From positions 1 to 26,009 of the forward strand of contig CAJTNI010000024.1 in assembly GCA_910577945.1 (NCBI GenBank): a stretch of DNA of 26,009 nt. Reading direction: 5' to 3'. A program made the position numbers and the translations under genes. The stretch comes from an uncultured Christensenella sp. GTDB lineage: Bacteria > Bacillota > Clostridia > Christensenellales > Pumilibacteraceae. The notes beneath the pieces were generated by a model that saw only the letters and a list, made by a program, of their open reading frames with translations, made no database searches and was not told the origin of the DNA. This document shows positions 13,887 to 23,300 of this stretch, piece after piece (position 1 is the stretch's first letter; each line of letters begins with the position of its first letter).

Positions 13887-16800
13887 ATGTCAACTCGATT
13901 TTCGGAAAATCAAATAAAGGCGATTAAGCTCGACGGCAACGTGATTGTATCGGCGGGCGCGGGCAGCGGCAAGACCACCGTCATGATTGAGCGCATCATC
14001 GACAAGCTGCGCGGCGGAGCGGAGCTCGAGCAAATGCTCATCGTCACGTTTACGCGCGCGTCGGCGGCGGACATCAAGGTAAAGCTCGCGCGGCGACTGT
14101 CGGAGCTTAAAGCGGCGGCGTCGGGTGCGGGCGATACCGACACGCTGCGCAAGGCGCGGCGTGCGGCGGAGGCTTTGCCCGTGTGCAATATCGGCACGCT
14201 GCACAGCTTTTGCCAGCGGCTGATACGCGCGTACGCGGGCACGGCGGAGCTTGACCCCGCTTGCACGGTGGCGGACGAGGGCGACGCGCGCGCCTTGAAG
14301 CGCGCGGCAATCCGCGCCGCGGTGGACGGGGCGTGGAAAAGCGGCGACGGCGATTTCCGCGCGGTGTACGACGCGCTGAGCTCGCGCCGCAACGACGACG
14401 GCGTTGTCGATACGGTGGAGAATATCGTCGAGTTTGCGCTGTCGCTTCCCGACCCCGACGGATATCTTTCGGCGACCGTCGGCGACGGCGCGCGGCATGC
14501 CGAGCTGGACGCGATACTCGCGGCGCGCAAAAGCGCGCTTTCGGCACGGGCGGTCGCGCTGCGCGGCGAGATTGAGCGCGCGGGTTTTACGCTGTTGGAG
14601 CGCGTCGTTTGCGAGACGGACGACTACCTCGACGGCAGGATTGACGGGTTTACCGTTACCAGATTCAACAAGAATAAGTACGGCGACGATTGCGCCGAAA
14701 TCAACGAGCGGTTCAAGAAATTAAAGGACGATTGCAAAAAGTTTCGCGAGCTGCAAGCGGACGCGGCGACGGCGAAAACGCTGGACAGCGCGCCGTACGC
14801 GCGCGCGCTGTGCGCTGTCGCACGCGACGCGCTCGATATCTACGCGCGGCGCAAGCGCGAGCACGGCAAGCTCGATTATTCGGATTTGGAGCACGGCGCG
14901 CTCAAAGTGCTCGCCGACCCCGACTGCGCGCGCGAGATTGGCGAGACGGTCAAGTACGTGTTTATCGACGAGTATCAGGACGTGAACAGCTTGCAGGCGG
15001 AGATATCGAACAGGCTGGAAAGGGGCGGCGCGCAAATGTTTTTGATAGGCGACGTCAAGCAGTCGATATACGGTTTCCGCCGCTGCGACCCCAAGTATTT
15101 CCGCGAAAAAATCGCCGCCGCGAGCCGCGGCGAGGTCGAGTATACGCACATACGACTAACCGACAATTACCGCTCGTCGCGCGAGGTGATTGACTTTGTA
15201 AACGGCGTGTTCGACGGCGTGATGAGCGAGAGCTTCGGCGGCGCGGACTATGCGAGCGAGCGGCTTAGCTGCGGCTCGGGCGCGGCGGGGGGCGACGCGG
15301 GGCTTTACCGCATTCCCGCCGACCCCGCGGAGTTCGACGACGAGGCGGAAAGCGACGGCGGCGTAGACGGCGCGCTGCAAACGCTGTCGGACGCGAGCGC
15401 GCCCGTGTATTCGGTGGTGCGCGCGGCGGACGCGCCGACTAAGCCCGATATCGAGACGGAGTTTATCGCCGAGCGCATACTGCGGTACGCGGACGGCGCG
15501 AGAGCGCGCGGCGACGGCTCGGGGTTCGGGTCGGTCGCGGTGCTGCTGCGGTCGGCGCGCAGCGGGTTTTGCACGCGGCTTGCGCGCACGTTCGACAGGT
15601 ACGGTATTAAATACGATTTCGGCAGGAAGGCGTCGGTAGGCGACTACGCGCACGCGGCGGCGCTGCTCGATATTTTGCGCATAGTGGACAACAGGTTCGA
15701 CGACGTCGCGCTGTACACGGCGCTGCGCTCGCCGATGGGCGGGTTTTCGGACGCGGAGCTTTTGGAGATTGCGCGAACGGGCGAGAGCGCGGCGCGGCGC
15801 AGAAACGTAAAGCCCGCGCGCGGCGGGAGCGTGCCCGCGTATACGTTTTGGCAAAAAGCGACGGCGTACGACGGCGCGCTCAAAGACAGGGTAAAGGCGT
15901 TTTACGCGCTGCGCGCCGAATTTGCCGAGTACGCGAAAAGCCACGACTGCGCGGACGTGCTCGGATACATAACTTCGAGTATAGACTACTTTCAGCACGT
16001 GTACGAGTCGAACGGTCAGGCGCAAGCGGTGGAGGCGTTAATAGCATACGCCGAGGAGCGGCGTTGCGACGTGCACTCGTTTCTTGCGAGCGGCAGCTTT
16101 GAGCTCGGGTTTGCGGGGCGCGGCGACGCGGTCACGGTAACGACGGTGCATTCGTCGAAGGGGCTGGAATACGATTTCGTAATCGTCGCGGACTGCGCGC
16201 ACAGGTTCAGGCTGGACGATACGTATTCCAAAGCGATTGTGTCGGACGCTGGCGTCGCGGTCAAGTTCCCCGACGTCGCGCGCAGAAAGCTCGTCAAGTC
16301 CGTGCCCTGGCTAATAGAAAACGCGACCGCGCCCGAGCGGCTGCGCGAGGAGGAATTAAGGCTGTTTTACGTCGCTTTGACGCGCGCCAAGCGCGAGCTT
16401 ATCGTGTGCGGCAAACGGCGCTCGTCCGCCGACGGCGACGAGTTCGGCGGCGCCGCGCGCAGGGCGGCGGCGATGAACGCGGGCTGCGAGCTCGATTTCA
16501 CTAAGGGCTTGGCGGGGCGCGGGTTCGACTACGGCGCGCTTTCGGCACGCGAAAATGCCGAAGCGGCGCAAGCCGAGCAAGCGCCGTGCCCCGTCGACGC
16601 CGAGCTGGTCGAGGCTGTGCGAACGCGGTGCGCGTTCGAGTACAGGCAGAGCGCGCTGCCTATTAAGACCTGCGTTACAGCCATTGCCGAGAGCGACGGC
16701 GGCGACGATTATTTGTTTGCCGCGCCCGTGCTGACCGCCGACGAGCGGTACGACGGCGGCGACAGCGCCAAGCGTCGCGGCAAGCGCGGCGGCTCGATAA

Positions 16801-17270
16801 GCGCGGAGGAGGCGCGGCTGCGCGGCACGGCGTACCACCGCGCCATGGAGCTTGTCGATTTTGCCGCGCCCGACCTCGACAAAGTCGCGGCGGCGTGCGA
16901 GCGGTTCGAGCTTGTGAACGGCGCGGATATTTTGCGCGCCGCGGAGACTATGCGCGAGCTGACGAGTACGTGCGAGTACGTATTCAAGGAAAAGTATTTT
17001 ATCGTGGACGTGCCGTGCAGGGACGTTTACGGCGAAGCCGACGGCGAGTCCGTTCTTGTACAGGGCGTGATAGACCTTTTGGGCGTTTGCGAGAACGGCG
17101 ACGCGATAATCGTCGATTACAAGACGACAGCGCCCGAAAAGCTTTTGTGCGACGAGTACCGCACGCAGCTGCGACTGTACGCCGCCGCCGTCGAGCGCAG
17201 CACGCCGTACAGGGTGCGGCGCAAGTATCTGTATTCGTTCGTGACGGGCGAATTGACGGAGGTGGATTAG
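13887..17270 (+). CDS. addA: AddA, helicase-nuclease subunit of the AddAB complex
   Basis: The 1,127-residue protein is the UvrD-family 3'-5' helicase plus RecB-type nuclease of AddAB. Visible motifs are the Q-motif region FSENQIKAI (5-13), Walker A SAGAGSGKT with Lys29, motif Ia TFTRASAADIK, FIDEYQD (motif II), IGDVKQSIYGFRRCDP (motif III), TVHSSKGLEYDFVIVAD (motif V region) and LFYVALTRAKRELIV (motif VI). The C-terminal nuclease has RGTAYHRAMELVDF, VQGVIDLL and IIVDYKTT, with a conserved Gln-Leu-Tyr patch (YRTQLRLYAAAV) after it. Length is close to the family norm of 1,200. The ATG at 13887 has AAGG seven bases upstream. It is co-transcribed with addB and probably terminated at 17274-17314. 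Confidence 0.95.
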   Translation: MSTRFSENQIKAIKLDGNVIVSAGAGSGKTTVMIERIIDKLRGGAELEQMLIVTFTRASAADIKVKLARRLSELKAAASGAGDTDTLRKARRAAEALPVCNIGTLHSFCQRLIRAYAGTAELDPACTVADEGDARALKRAAIRAAVDGAWKSGDGDFRAVYDALSSRRNDDGVVDTVENIVEFALSLPDPDGYLSATVGDGARHAELDAILAARKSALSARAVALRGEIERAGFTLLERVVCETDDYLDGRIDGFTVTRFNKNKYGDDCAEINERFKKLKDDCKKFRELQADAATAKTLDSAPYARALCAVARDALDIYARRKREHGKLDYSDLEHGALKVLADPDCAREIGETVKYVFIDEYQDVNSLQAEISNRLERGGAQMFLIGDVKQSIYGFRRCDPKYFREKIAAASRGEVEYTHIRLTDNYRSSREVIDFVNGVFDGVMSESFGGADYASERLSCGSGAAGGDAGLYRIPADPAEFDDEAESDGGVDGALQTLSDASAPVYSVVRAADAPTKPDIETEFIAERILRYADGARARGDGSGFGSVAVLLRSARSGFCTRLARTFDRYGIKYDFGRKASVGDYAHAAALLDILRIVDNRFDDVALYTALRSPMGGFSDAELLEIARTGESAARRRNVKPARGGSVPAYTFWQKATAYDGALKDRVKAFYALRAEFAEYAKSHDCADVLGYITSSIDYFQHVYESNGQAQAVEALIAYAEERRCDVHSFLASGSFELGFAGRGDAVTVTTVHSSKGLEYDFVIVADCAHRFRLDDTYSKAIVSDAGVAVKFPDVARRKLVKSVPWLIENATAPERLREEELRLFYVALTRAKRELIVCGKRRSSADGDEFGGAARRAAAMNAGCELDFTKGLAGRGFDYGALSARENAEAAQAEQAPCPVDAELVEAVRTRCAFEYRQSALPIKTCVTAIAESDGGDDYLFAAPVLTADERYDGGDSAKRRGKRGGSISAEEARLRGTAYHRAMELVDFAAPDLDKVAAACERFELVNGADILRAAETMRELTSTCEYVFKEKYFIVDVPCRDVYGEADGESVLVQGVIDLLGVCENGDAIIVDYKTTAPEKLLCDEYRTQLRLYAAAVERSTPYRVRRKYLYSFVTGELTEVD

Positions 17271-17273
17271 CAA

Positions 17274-17314
17274 ATTGTCAATGCGCGGCAATTACGCATT
17301 GACAATCGACTTTT
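17274..17314 (+). terminator. Terminator-like hairpin after addA
   Basis: A perfect 12-bp stem (ATTGTCAATGCG at 17274-17285, CGCATTGACAAT at 17295-17306) with a nine-base loop follows the addA stop by three bases. Only four T follow, after a four-base gap. A second hairpin (CTTTTGCGA at 17310-17318, TCGCAAAAG at 17332-17340) starts right there, so the two stems form a tandem pair. Confidence 0.6.
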
Positions 17315-17360
17315 GCGATAAAATAACAGTGTCGCAAAAGTACGAATTTGTGAAAAAGGC

Positions 17361-17389
17361 TTGCATTTGTGGGTTTTTAATGCTACAAT
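17361..17389 (+). promoter_or_regulatory. Promoter of the 17431 membrane protein gene
   Basis: TTGCAT (17361-17366), a 17-base spacer and TACAAT (17384-17389), preceded by TGC as an extended -10, predict transcription from about 17396. The leader of about 35 bases carries AAAAGGAG at 17411-17418, so this gene, unlike its neighbours, uses a Shine-Dalgarno site. Confidence 0.7.
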
Positions 17390-17430
17390 GTATTAGTCGT
17401 TTTATACTTTAAAAGGAGATGACCGATAAT

Positions 17431-18624
17431 ATGCTGAAAGCGTTGAATAAATTTTTTATCGAAACGCTCAAAATCAATACCGAGATTTGGCTGTATATCC
17501 TAATGGCGATAGTTGCCGTCGCGTTTTTTATCGCGCTTTTCGCGGGGCTTTTGGGCGGGGAATTCAAAAAGGTCAAGTCGCTCATGGCGACCGTGGCGAA
17601 GAATCCCGGCGTGGCTGTCGCCAGCATGAAGCAAATGCCGATAGCTATTAAAAACCGCTATCGTCAGGCGCGTATGTCGGGCGTCAAGCCGTCCGACCTC
17701 GTGACCGAGCAGGAGTGCGTCAACGTGCCGTACTCGCGTTCGCTCGTATCCAAGATTTGGATTATCACGTTTGTAACGACCGTAATTTGCGCGGCTATCG
17801 CATACTTTGTCGCGCCGCTCGCGGCGAGCGGCGAGCTTATCCGCGCTACTGAAAGCGGCACGGGAGAGGACGTTAAGTATCTCGCGAACGCCGCGGCGCT
17901 GATGCCGCTCACCGTGATTATCCTCGGCGGATTGCTCACGCTTATCGGCGCAATCGTCGGCAAGAGCGCGCAAGGCGGCGCGGTCAAGCTGTACGCGCGT
18001 TTTGCGCAGGCTATCGACGGCGGCGACGCAGGCAGAACTGCGCAGCCCGTGCAGCAGGGCTATCCCGCCGGCGCGCAGGCGCAGCCGCAAGAGCCTATTC
18101 AGAGCGAGCCTATGGCGGCGTATTCCGCACAGACCGCCGAGCCCGTATTCGAGCCGGTCGGACAAGCCGAGTACGCCGAGCCCGTCGCGCAGCCCGTGTT
18201 CGAGCAGCCCGCGGCGGCGTACGCAGAGCCGGTCGCGCAAGAGCCCGCAGTCGATACGGCGGCGCAGCAGGAGGAGGCGCGCAGGAGAGAGCGCGAGGAA
18301 AAGATAGCGGCGGCGCGCGCCGCACAGGCGCAAGCCCAAGCCCAAGCGCAGGCACAGCCGCAGCCGCAGCCGCAGCCGCAGCCGCAACCGCAGCAGGCGC
18401 AAGCGGCGAGACCCGCGGCGACGAATACGTCGGCGGACGACGTTATCGCGCGGATAGAGCAAATCGACCGCGACGGCGCGCCTCGCGAAACCATGCGCGA
18501 GGTGGCGCAGCTTTTGCAAAGGGAGCGCGCAAAGCCCGAGAACAAAACGCCAGAGCAGCGGAAAAAGCTCAACGAGGCGCTCAGCAAGCTGTTGAAGGCG
18601 ATGTCCGCGGCGAGCAAAAAATAA
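17431..18624 (+). CDS. Unknown three-helix membrane protein with Pro/Gln/Ala-rich tail
   Basis: I do not recognise this 397-residue protein. Hydrophobic segments lie at about 19-41, 108-132 and 153-178; the soluble loop between the first two (42-107) contains a FKKVKSL stretch and KNPGVAV. This one-helix, loop, two-helix layout with a C-terminal tail recalls the MotA/ExbB/TolQ topology, but no family motif is visible, so this is a shape comparison only. Residues 200-270 contain degenerate EPVAQ/EPVFE repeats, 275-295 a charged coiled-coil-like patch (EEARRREREEK), then AQ and PQ dipeptide repeats, and finally a charged helical end (about 330-397). The ATG at 17419 directly abuts the GGAG site, so the ATG at 17431 is preferred. 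Strong terminator follows at 18636-18665. Confidence 0.75.
   Translation: MLKALNKFFIETLKINTEIWLYILMAIVAVAFFIALFAGLLGGEFKKVKSLMATVAKNPGVAVASMKQMPIAIKNRYRQARMSGVKPSDLVTEQECVNVPYSRSLVSKIWIITFVTTVICAAIAYFVAPLAASGELIRATESGTGEDVKYLANAAALMPLTVIILGGLLTLIGAIVGKSAQGGAVKLYARFAQAIDGGDAGRTAQPVQQGYPAGAQAQPQEPIQSEPMAAYSAQTAEPVFEPVGQAEYAEPVAQPVFEQPAAAYAEPVAQEPAVDTAAQQEEARRREREEKIAAARAAQAQAQAQAQAQPQPQPQPQPQPQQAQAARPAATNTSADDVIARIEQIDRDGAPRETMREVAQLLQRERAKPENKTPEQRKKLNEALSKLLKAMSAASKK
18355..18390 (+). repeat. In-frame CAGCCG hexanucleotide repeat
   Basis: Five perfect CAGCCG units (18355-18384) and one variant CAACCG (18385-18390) encode a Gln-Pro run in the tail of the 17431 protein. An AQ-coding run of imperfect CAAGCC/CAGGCG units precedes it. 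The unit is six bases, so slippage would change the length of the protein without shifting the frame. Confidence 0.85.
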
Positions 18625-18635
18625 TTGCAATCGAG

Positions 18636-18665
18636 AAAAAACACGGCGCGCGCCGTGTTTTTTTT
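18636..18665 (+). terminator. Symmetrical rho-independent terminator
   Basis: The palindrome has A6 at 18636-18641, CACGGC/GCCGTG arms (18642-18647, 18652-18657) around GCGC, and eight T at 18658-18665. It starts 11 bases after the stop of the 17431 gene. The A-run on one side and T-run on the other would let it work in both directions. Confidence 0.9.
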
Positions 18666-18700
18666 GTCGGAAAATCGGCGGAACGCAATCCGTGCGGCAG

Positions 18701-18729
18701 TTGACATTTACTCGCGCGCGCGGTACAAT
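18701..18729 (+). promoter_or_regulatory. Promoter of the GNAT gene, predicted leaderless
   Basis: TTGACA (18701-18706), a 17-base spacer and TACAAT (18724-18729) are followed by only six bases before the ATG at 18736. The near-consensus boxes make this the clearest leaderless candidate in the window. Confidence 0.78.
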
Positions 18730-18735
18730 ATAAGC

Positions 18736-19437
18736 ATGGAACTGTTATTGGAAAACCCCGAGCTCAAAGTCGAAGCGGCGGTGATTGACGACGTCGTAAG
18801 GTTCGAGCATGCGCGCGTAATCGCGCACGATGAGCACGCCGCGATTGTCAAGGCGGGCGAAACGTATAAATGCGTGTTCGACGATATCGACCGCGCGCGG
18901 GAATATATAGCGCGTTTCGGCATTCGCGGCAAAGCGTGCCTGCTTAATATGCCCGCGGACGCGCCCGCGATTTTGGGGCTTGACGCGGCGGCGTGCAAAA
19001 CGTTCGCATACTTTGCGCCCATGCCGCCGCTGCCCGACGGGTCGGTTGCGATTAAGCGACTTGCGCCGTCGCTCGCGGAAACGGTGCGCGAGGCGTACGT
19101 CAAGCACGGCGCGGCGGGCTATACGGTGGAGCAGGTGGCGGCGCTTATGCGCGACAAGGGCATATTCGGCGCGATAGTCGGCGGCAAGCTCGCGGGGTTT
19201 GTGGGCAGGCACGCCGACGGCAATATTGGCATGCTCGAAGTGTTCGAGCCGTTCCGTCGGCGCGGGCTCGGTCGCGCGCTCGCCGAGTTTATGATAGCGT
19301 ACGTCATGACCTTCGGCAGAACGCCGATTTGCGACGTGTTTACGGATAACGCCGCGTCGCTTTCCATGCAGGATAAGCTCGGCATGACCGCGGCGCGCGG
19401 GCTTACGTTTTGGGGCGCGCTCGGCGAGGACGAATAA
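18736..19437 (+). CDS. GNAT-family N-acetyltransferase
   Basis: This 233-residue protein has a GNAT fold in its C-terminal half. The acetyl-CoA pyrophosphate-binding motif appears as FRRRGLGRALAEFMI near residues 172-186, preceded by a strand with GGKLAGFVGRHADGNIGMLEV and followed by DVFTDNAASLSMQDKLGM, the usual last strand and helix. The first 100 residues are an uncommon N-terminal region with alternating strands and helices, perhaps a second, degenerate GNAT-like half. The ATG at 18736 was chosen because the promoter overlaps any earlier start. It is a single-gene unit between a terminator and the next promoter. The substrate (protein N-terminus, amino acid or drug) cannot be told from sequence. 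Confidence 0.83.
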   Translation: MELLLENPELKVEAAVIDDVVRFEHARVIAHDEHAAIVKAGETYKCVFDDIDRAREYIARFGIRGKACLLNMPADAPAILGLDAAACKTFAYFAPMPPLPDGSVAIKRLAPSLAETVREAYVKHGAAGYTVEQVAALMRDKGIFGAIVGGKLAGFVGRHADGNIGMLEVFEPFRRRGLGRALAEFMIAYVMTFGRTPICDVFTDNAASLSMQDKLGMTAARGLTFWGALGEDE

Positions 19438-19471
19438 CCGCGCGAAAATCGCGGCTATAAAAAGCGCGCGC

Positions 19472-19501
19472 TTGACAAATATTAACCGAGCATGCTATAC
19501 T
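19472..19501 (+). promoter_or_regulatory. Promoter of the DUF1858-pth-mfd operon
   Basis: TTGACA (19472-19477), an 18-base spacer and TATACT (19496-19501) with an upstream TGC extended -10 predict transcription from about 19508. The leader of about 26 bases has AGGA at 19521-19524, nine bases before the ATG. Confidence 0.72.
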
Positions 19502-19533
19502 TATGCAAATTCAATCTATGAGGAATTACTATC

Positions 19534-19743
19534 ATGGCTAACAAAGTTACCGCCGATATGACTATTTACGACGTGCTGTGCCTCGCGCCCGACAACGAAA
19601 AGGTGGCGCAGGTGTTTTTCGACATGGGCATGCACTGCTTGGGCTGCCCCATTTCGCGCGGCGAGACCGTGGCGGAAGCGGCGGCGGCGCACGGCAACGA
19701 CGTGAACGAGCTGGTCGCCAAGCTCAACGAGGTTATCGACTGA
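19534..19743 (+). CDS. DUF1858 small redox-type protein
   Basis: The 69-residue protein matches the DUF1858 family, small helical domains also found next to hybrid-cluster proteins and proposed to bind metal or undergo disulfide redox chemistry. Its paired cysteines Cys35 and Cys38 (CLGC) sit in the conserved MGMHCLGCPISRGETVAEAAAAHG stretch, between a first helix (EKVAQVFFDMG) and a second helix ending in LVAKLNEVI. The length equals the family norm. The start has a normal Shine-Dalgarno site. It heads the operon with pth only two bases after its stop. Why a redox-type protein is tied to pth-mfd is not clear; no partner hybrid-cluster protein is in the window. Confidence 0.88.
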   Translation: MANKVTADMTIYDVLCLAPDNEKVAQVFFDMGMHCLGCPISRGETVAEAAAAHGNDVNELVAKLNEVID

Positions 19744-19745
19744 GT

Positions 19746-20309
19746 ATGAAGCTTGTTGTCGGCTTGGGTAATCCGGGCGGCGCGTACTCGGACACTTATC
19801 ATAACGTAGGATTTATCGCGCTCGATTTGCTCGCGGCGCGTTTTCGCGTGCCGTCGTTCGACTTTGACAAAAAGAGCAATTCCGACACGGTTTCCATATC
19901 GACGCGCGGGCAAAGCGTGCTTTTGTGCAAGCCGCGCACGTTTATGAATCTTTCGGGCGACGCGGTGTCCAAGCTCGCGCGCTACTACAAAATCGCGCCC
20001 GAGGATATTTTGGTCGTGTACGACGACGTAGATATCGAAAAGGGTAGCGTGCGCGCGCGGCTGAGCGGCTCGGCGGGCACGCATAACGGCATGCGCGATA
20101 TCGTTTCAAAGCTGGGCTCGGAGGCGTTTGCGCGCGTGCGCATAGGCACGGGCTTTAAGCCGCCGTATATGGGGCTTGCCGACTACGTGCTTTCGCACAT
20201 GGGCGAGCACATGCCGCTTATTGAAAAAGCGTGCTCGGCGGCGTGCGACATGGTCGCCGCGTGGATTTACGGCGAGCAGTGGAGCTCGCTCACCGTATCG
20301 GTCAAGTAA
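19746..20309 (+). CDS. pth: Peptidyl-tRNA hydrolase
   Basis: The 187-residue enzyme cleaves peptidyl-tRNA released by stalled ribosomes to recycle tRNA. All key residues of the bacterial Pth family are visible: Asn9 in GLGNPG, His19 in TYHNVGF (catalytic base), Asn68 in TFMNLSG, Asp93 in VYDDVD and Asn114 in GTHNGMR. The length is typical (about 190). The start is two bases downstream of the DUF1858 stop and the stop codon overlaps the mfd start in TAATG, which supports translational coupling. The pth-mfd order is common in Bacillota (spoVC-mfd in B. subtilis). Confidence 0.97.
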   Translation: MKLVVGLGNPGGAYSDTYHNVGFIALDLLAARFRVPSFDFDKKSNSDTVSISTRGQSVLLCKPRTFMNLSGDAVSKLARYYKIAPEDILVVYDDVDIEKGSVRARLSGSAGTHNGMRDIVSKLGSEAFARVRIGTGFKPPYMGLADYVLSHMGEHMPLIEKACSAACDMVAAWIYGEQWSSLTVSVK

Positions 20310-23300
20310 TGCGCGATATTAAGGAAATTATATCCGCGGCGGACGGCGCGCTGGGCGACGCGGTCGCGGCGGTCAAGCGCGGCGAAAAGACGTCGGTGTT
20401 CGGGCTTACCGCGTCCGACGCGCGGCTGTTTTGCAGCGCGCTCGACGGGTTTTTGTACGTGTGTGCGGACGTGGTTGCGGCGCGGACGGCGTTTGTCGAG
20501 CTGTCGCTGCACTTCCCGTCGGCGGAGCTTTTGCTGCCCAAAAACAACGTGCTTATCGTGTCGAGCGGCAACGGCTCGGGCGCGCGCTGTCGCGCGCTGT
20601 ACAATATCGCGAGCGGCAAAGCGCGCGTTGTGGTGACTACGGCGGAGGCTTTAATGCAAATAGTGCCGCCCGCCGAATACGTGGCGCGCGCCGCGGCGAC
20701 GGTGCGCAAGGGCGACAAGATAAAAACCGCCGAGCTTATATCCAAGCTGACGGCGGCGGGATACTCGCGCCGCGGGCATGTGGACGAGGCGGGGCAGTTT
20801 GCCGTGCGCGGCGATATCGTCGATATTTGCACGCCCGCGGGCGAGGCGGCGCGTATAGAGTTTTTCGGGTACGAATGCGACTCGGTGCGCGCGCTCGATA
20901 TTTCCACGCAGGGCGCGGGACGCGCGCTTGCGGAGTTCACGGCGTACCCCGCGACGGAGACAGTTTTCGAGGATTGTTCGGCGGCGATTACGCGGCTAAT
21001 CGAGGCGGGCGACAGGCGCAAAACGGCGGGTGTGCCCGTCGAGCACAGGCTTGCCGAAAGACTGCGCACGGGCGACCGCGACGGCGAGCAAACGGTGCTG
21101 TCGCTTTTCGCTCACACCACTCTCGATAAGTTTTGCGGGCTGCCCGTCGTGTTCGAGGACGCCAAGGCGGTATACGACGCGTGCGTGTTCGCGTACCGCG
21201 AGCATGCCGCGCGCAGCAAAAGACTGATAGAGGCGAACGAAGCGCCGTTCTGCGCGGAGAGCAATCTCGTAAAGACCCCGCCGACCGACGGCGCGGTTTT
21301 GTGTTTTCACGCAATCGACAGCGGCAACAGGTTTTTCGCGCCCGACAAGCTGTTCAAATTCAAGAGCATGAATTTGCCGCTGTACGGCCGCGCGCTCGGC
21401 AGCCTCACCGACGATATAGCGGCGTGGCGGTCGCGCGGATACAAGGCGTATATCGCGGCGGACGTCAAAAAATCGCTGGACGAGCTCGATTGCTTCGACG
21501 TGGAATATATCGCGCCGACGGCGGACGGCGGCGTGTTTTTCGACGCGGGCATTATCGTAATCGGCATGCGCAACGTGGGTATGAAGCGCGACCCGTTCGA
21601 GTCCGTGCGGCGCACGGGCATGAAGGAGCTGCCCAAGCCCGGAGACTACGTTGTGCACGAATCGCACGGCATAGGCATGTGCGAGGCGGTGGGTGCTGTG
21701 GATTTCGGCGGCTACGAGCGCGATTACATAACCGTCAAGTATGCGGGCGGCGACCTTTTGTACGTGCCCGTGGAAAACATGGCGCGGCTGAGCAAATACG
21801 ATTTTACCGACAACCCGCCCAAGCTGAACAAGCTCGGCGGCGCGGAGTTCGAGCGCACCAAGGCGCGCGTCAAGTCGCGGCTCAAAGCGATGGCGTTCGA
21901 CCTGTTGGAGCTTTACGCCAAGCGCGAGACAGTAAAGGGCAAGGCGTATCCCAAGGACAATTCGCTGTATGACGCGTTTTCCGCCGATTTCCCGTACAGC
22001 GAGACCGTCGACCAGCTTTCGGCGATTGACGCGTGCATGGACGACCTCGCGCGCGGCAAGATTATGGACAGACTGATTTGCGGCGACGTGGGGTTCGGCA
22101 AAACGGAAATCGCGCTGCGCGTCGCGTTCAAGGTGATAGCGTCGGGCGGACAGGTGGCGTTTTTGTCGCCGACGACGGTGCTGTGCCATCAGCATTACAA
22201 CACCACGCGCTCGCGCATGGAAAAGTTCGGCGTAAAGGTCGCCGCGCTGTCGCGCACCGAGCCGAATACGGCAAAGACGCTCGCGGGGCTTGCCGACGGC
22301 TCGATTGATATCGTGTGCGGCACGCACAAGCTTTTGGGCAACGGCGTAAGGTTCAAGAATTTGGAGCTGCTCGTTTTGGACGAGGAGCAAAAGTTCGGCG
22401 TGTCCGACAAGGAAAAAATCAAAAACCTGAAAAACGACGTAAACGTGCTGACCATGTCGGCAACGCCCATTCCGCGCACGCTGCATATGGCGATGAGCGG
22501 CATTCGCGACGTGTCCATGCTGGAAACGCCGCCCACGGGCAGGCTGCCCGCGCAGGTGTACGTGACCGAGTATTCGGACGCTTTGGTCGTGGACGCGGTC
22601 ACGCGCGAGGTGGAGCGCGGCGGGCAGGTGTTTATAGTGTACAACTACGTGCACGGCGGCGCGAACGGCAGCGGCATTGCCGAGTATGCGGGCAGGCTGC
22701 AATCGCTAATGCCCGAGTGCAGGTTTGCGTACGCGCACGGGCAAATGGATAAGCGCGTTTTGACGGCGGCGGTGGAGGATTTTGCGGCGCACAAGACCGA
22801 CGTTTTGGTCGCGACCACCATTATCGAAAACGGAATAGATATTCCCAACGCCAACACCATGATAGTTTACGGCGCGGAAAACCTCGGACTCAGTCAAATG
22901 TATCAGCTCAAAGGCAGGGTCGGGCGGTCCGACAGAGTCGCGCAGGTGTATTTCACTTACGCGACGGAAATGATGCTCGGCGCGCAGGCGCTCGAACGCT
23001 TGGAAGCGATATCGCGCTATACCGATTTGGGTAGCGGCGCGAAAATCGCCGAGCAAGACATGCGTATTCGCGGAGTGGGAAACGTTTTCGGCGCGGAACA
23101 GCACGGGCACATGGTGAGCGTGGGGTACAGCATGTACTGCAAGCTTTTGCAAGAGGCGGTCGCCGAAATAAAGGGACAGACCGTGCGCGCGCATAAAGAC
23201 CCCGTAATGAAGGTCGATTTCACGGCGGTTATACCCAAGGACTATTGCGACGGCGAGGTGCGCGTGGAGCTGTACCGCAGGATTTCGGGACTTAAATCGC

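Noticed and set aside
17419..17430. ATG at 17419 as start of the three-helix membrane protein
   Set aside because: It touches the GGAG ribosome site, leaving no spacing; the ATG at 17431 is 12 bases downstream.
19438..19454. CCGCG/CGCGG hairpin after the GNAT gene as a terminator
   Set aside because: Only five base pairs and no T-run follow it.
20996..22702. Long minus-strand open frame (568 codons) opposite mfd
   Set aside because: It is rich in Arg/His/Ala with no recognisable motif, as expected for the antisense of a GC-rich gene, while mfd is certain on the plus strand. The same applies to other long antisense frames opposite addAB.
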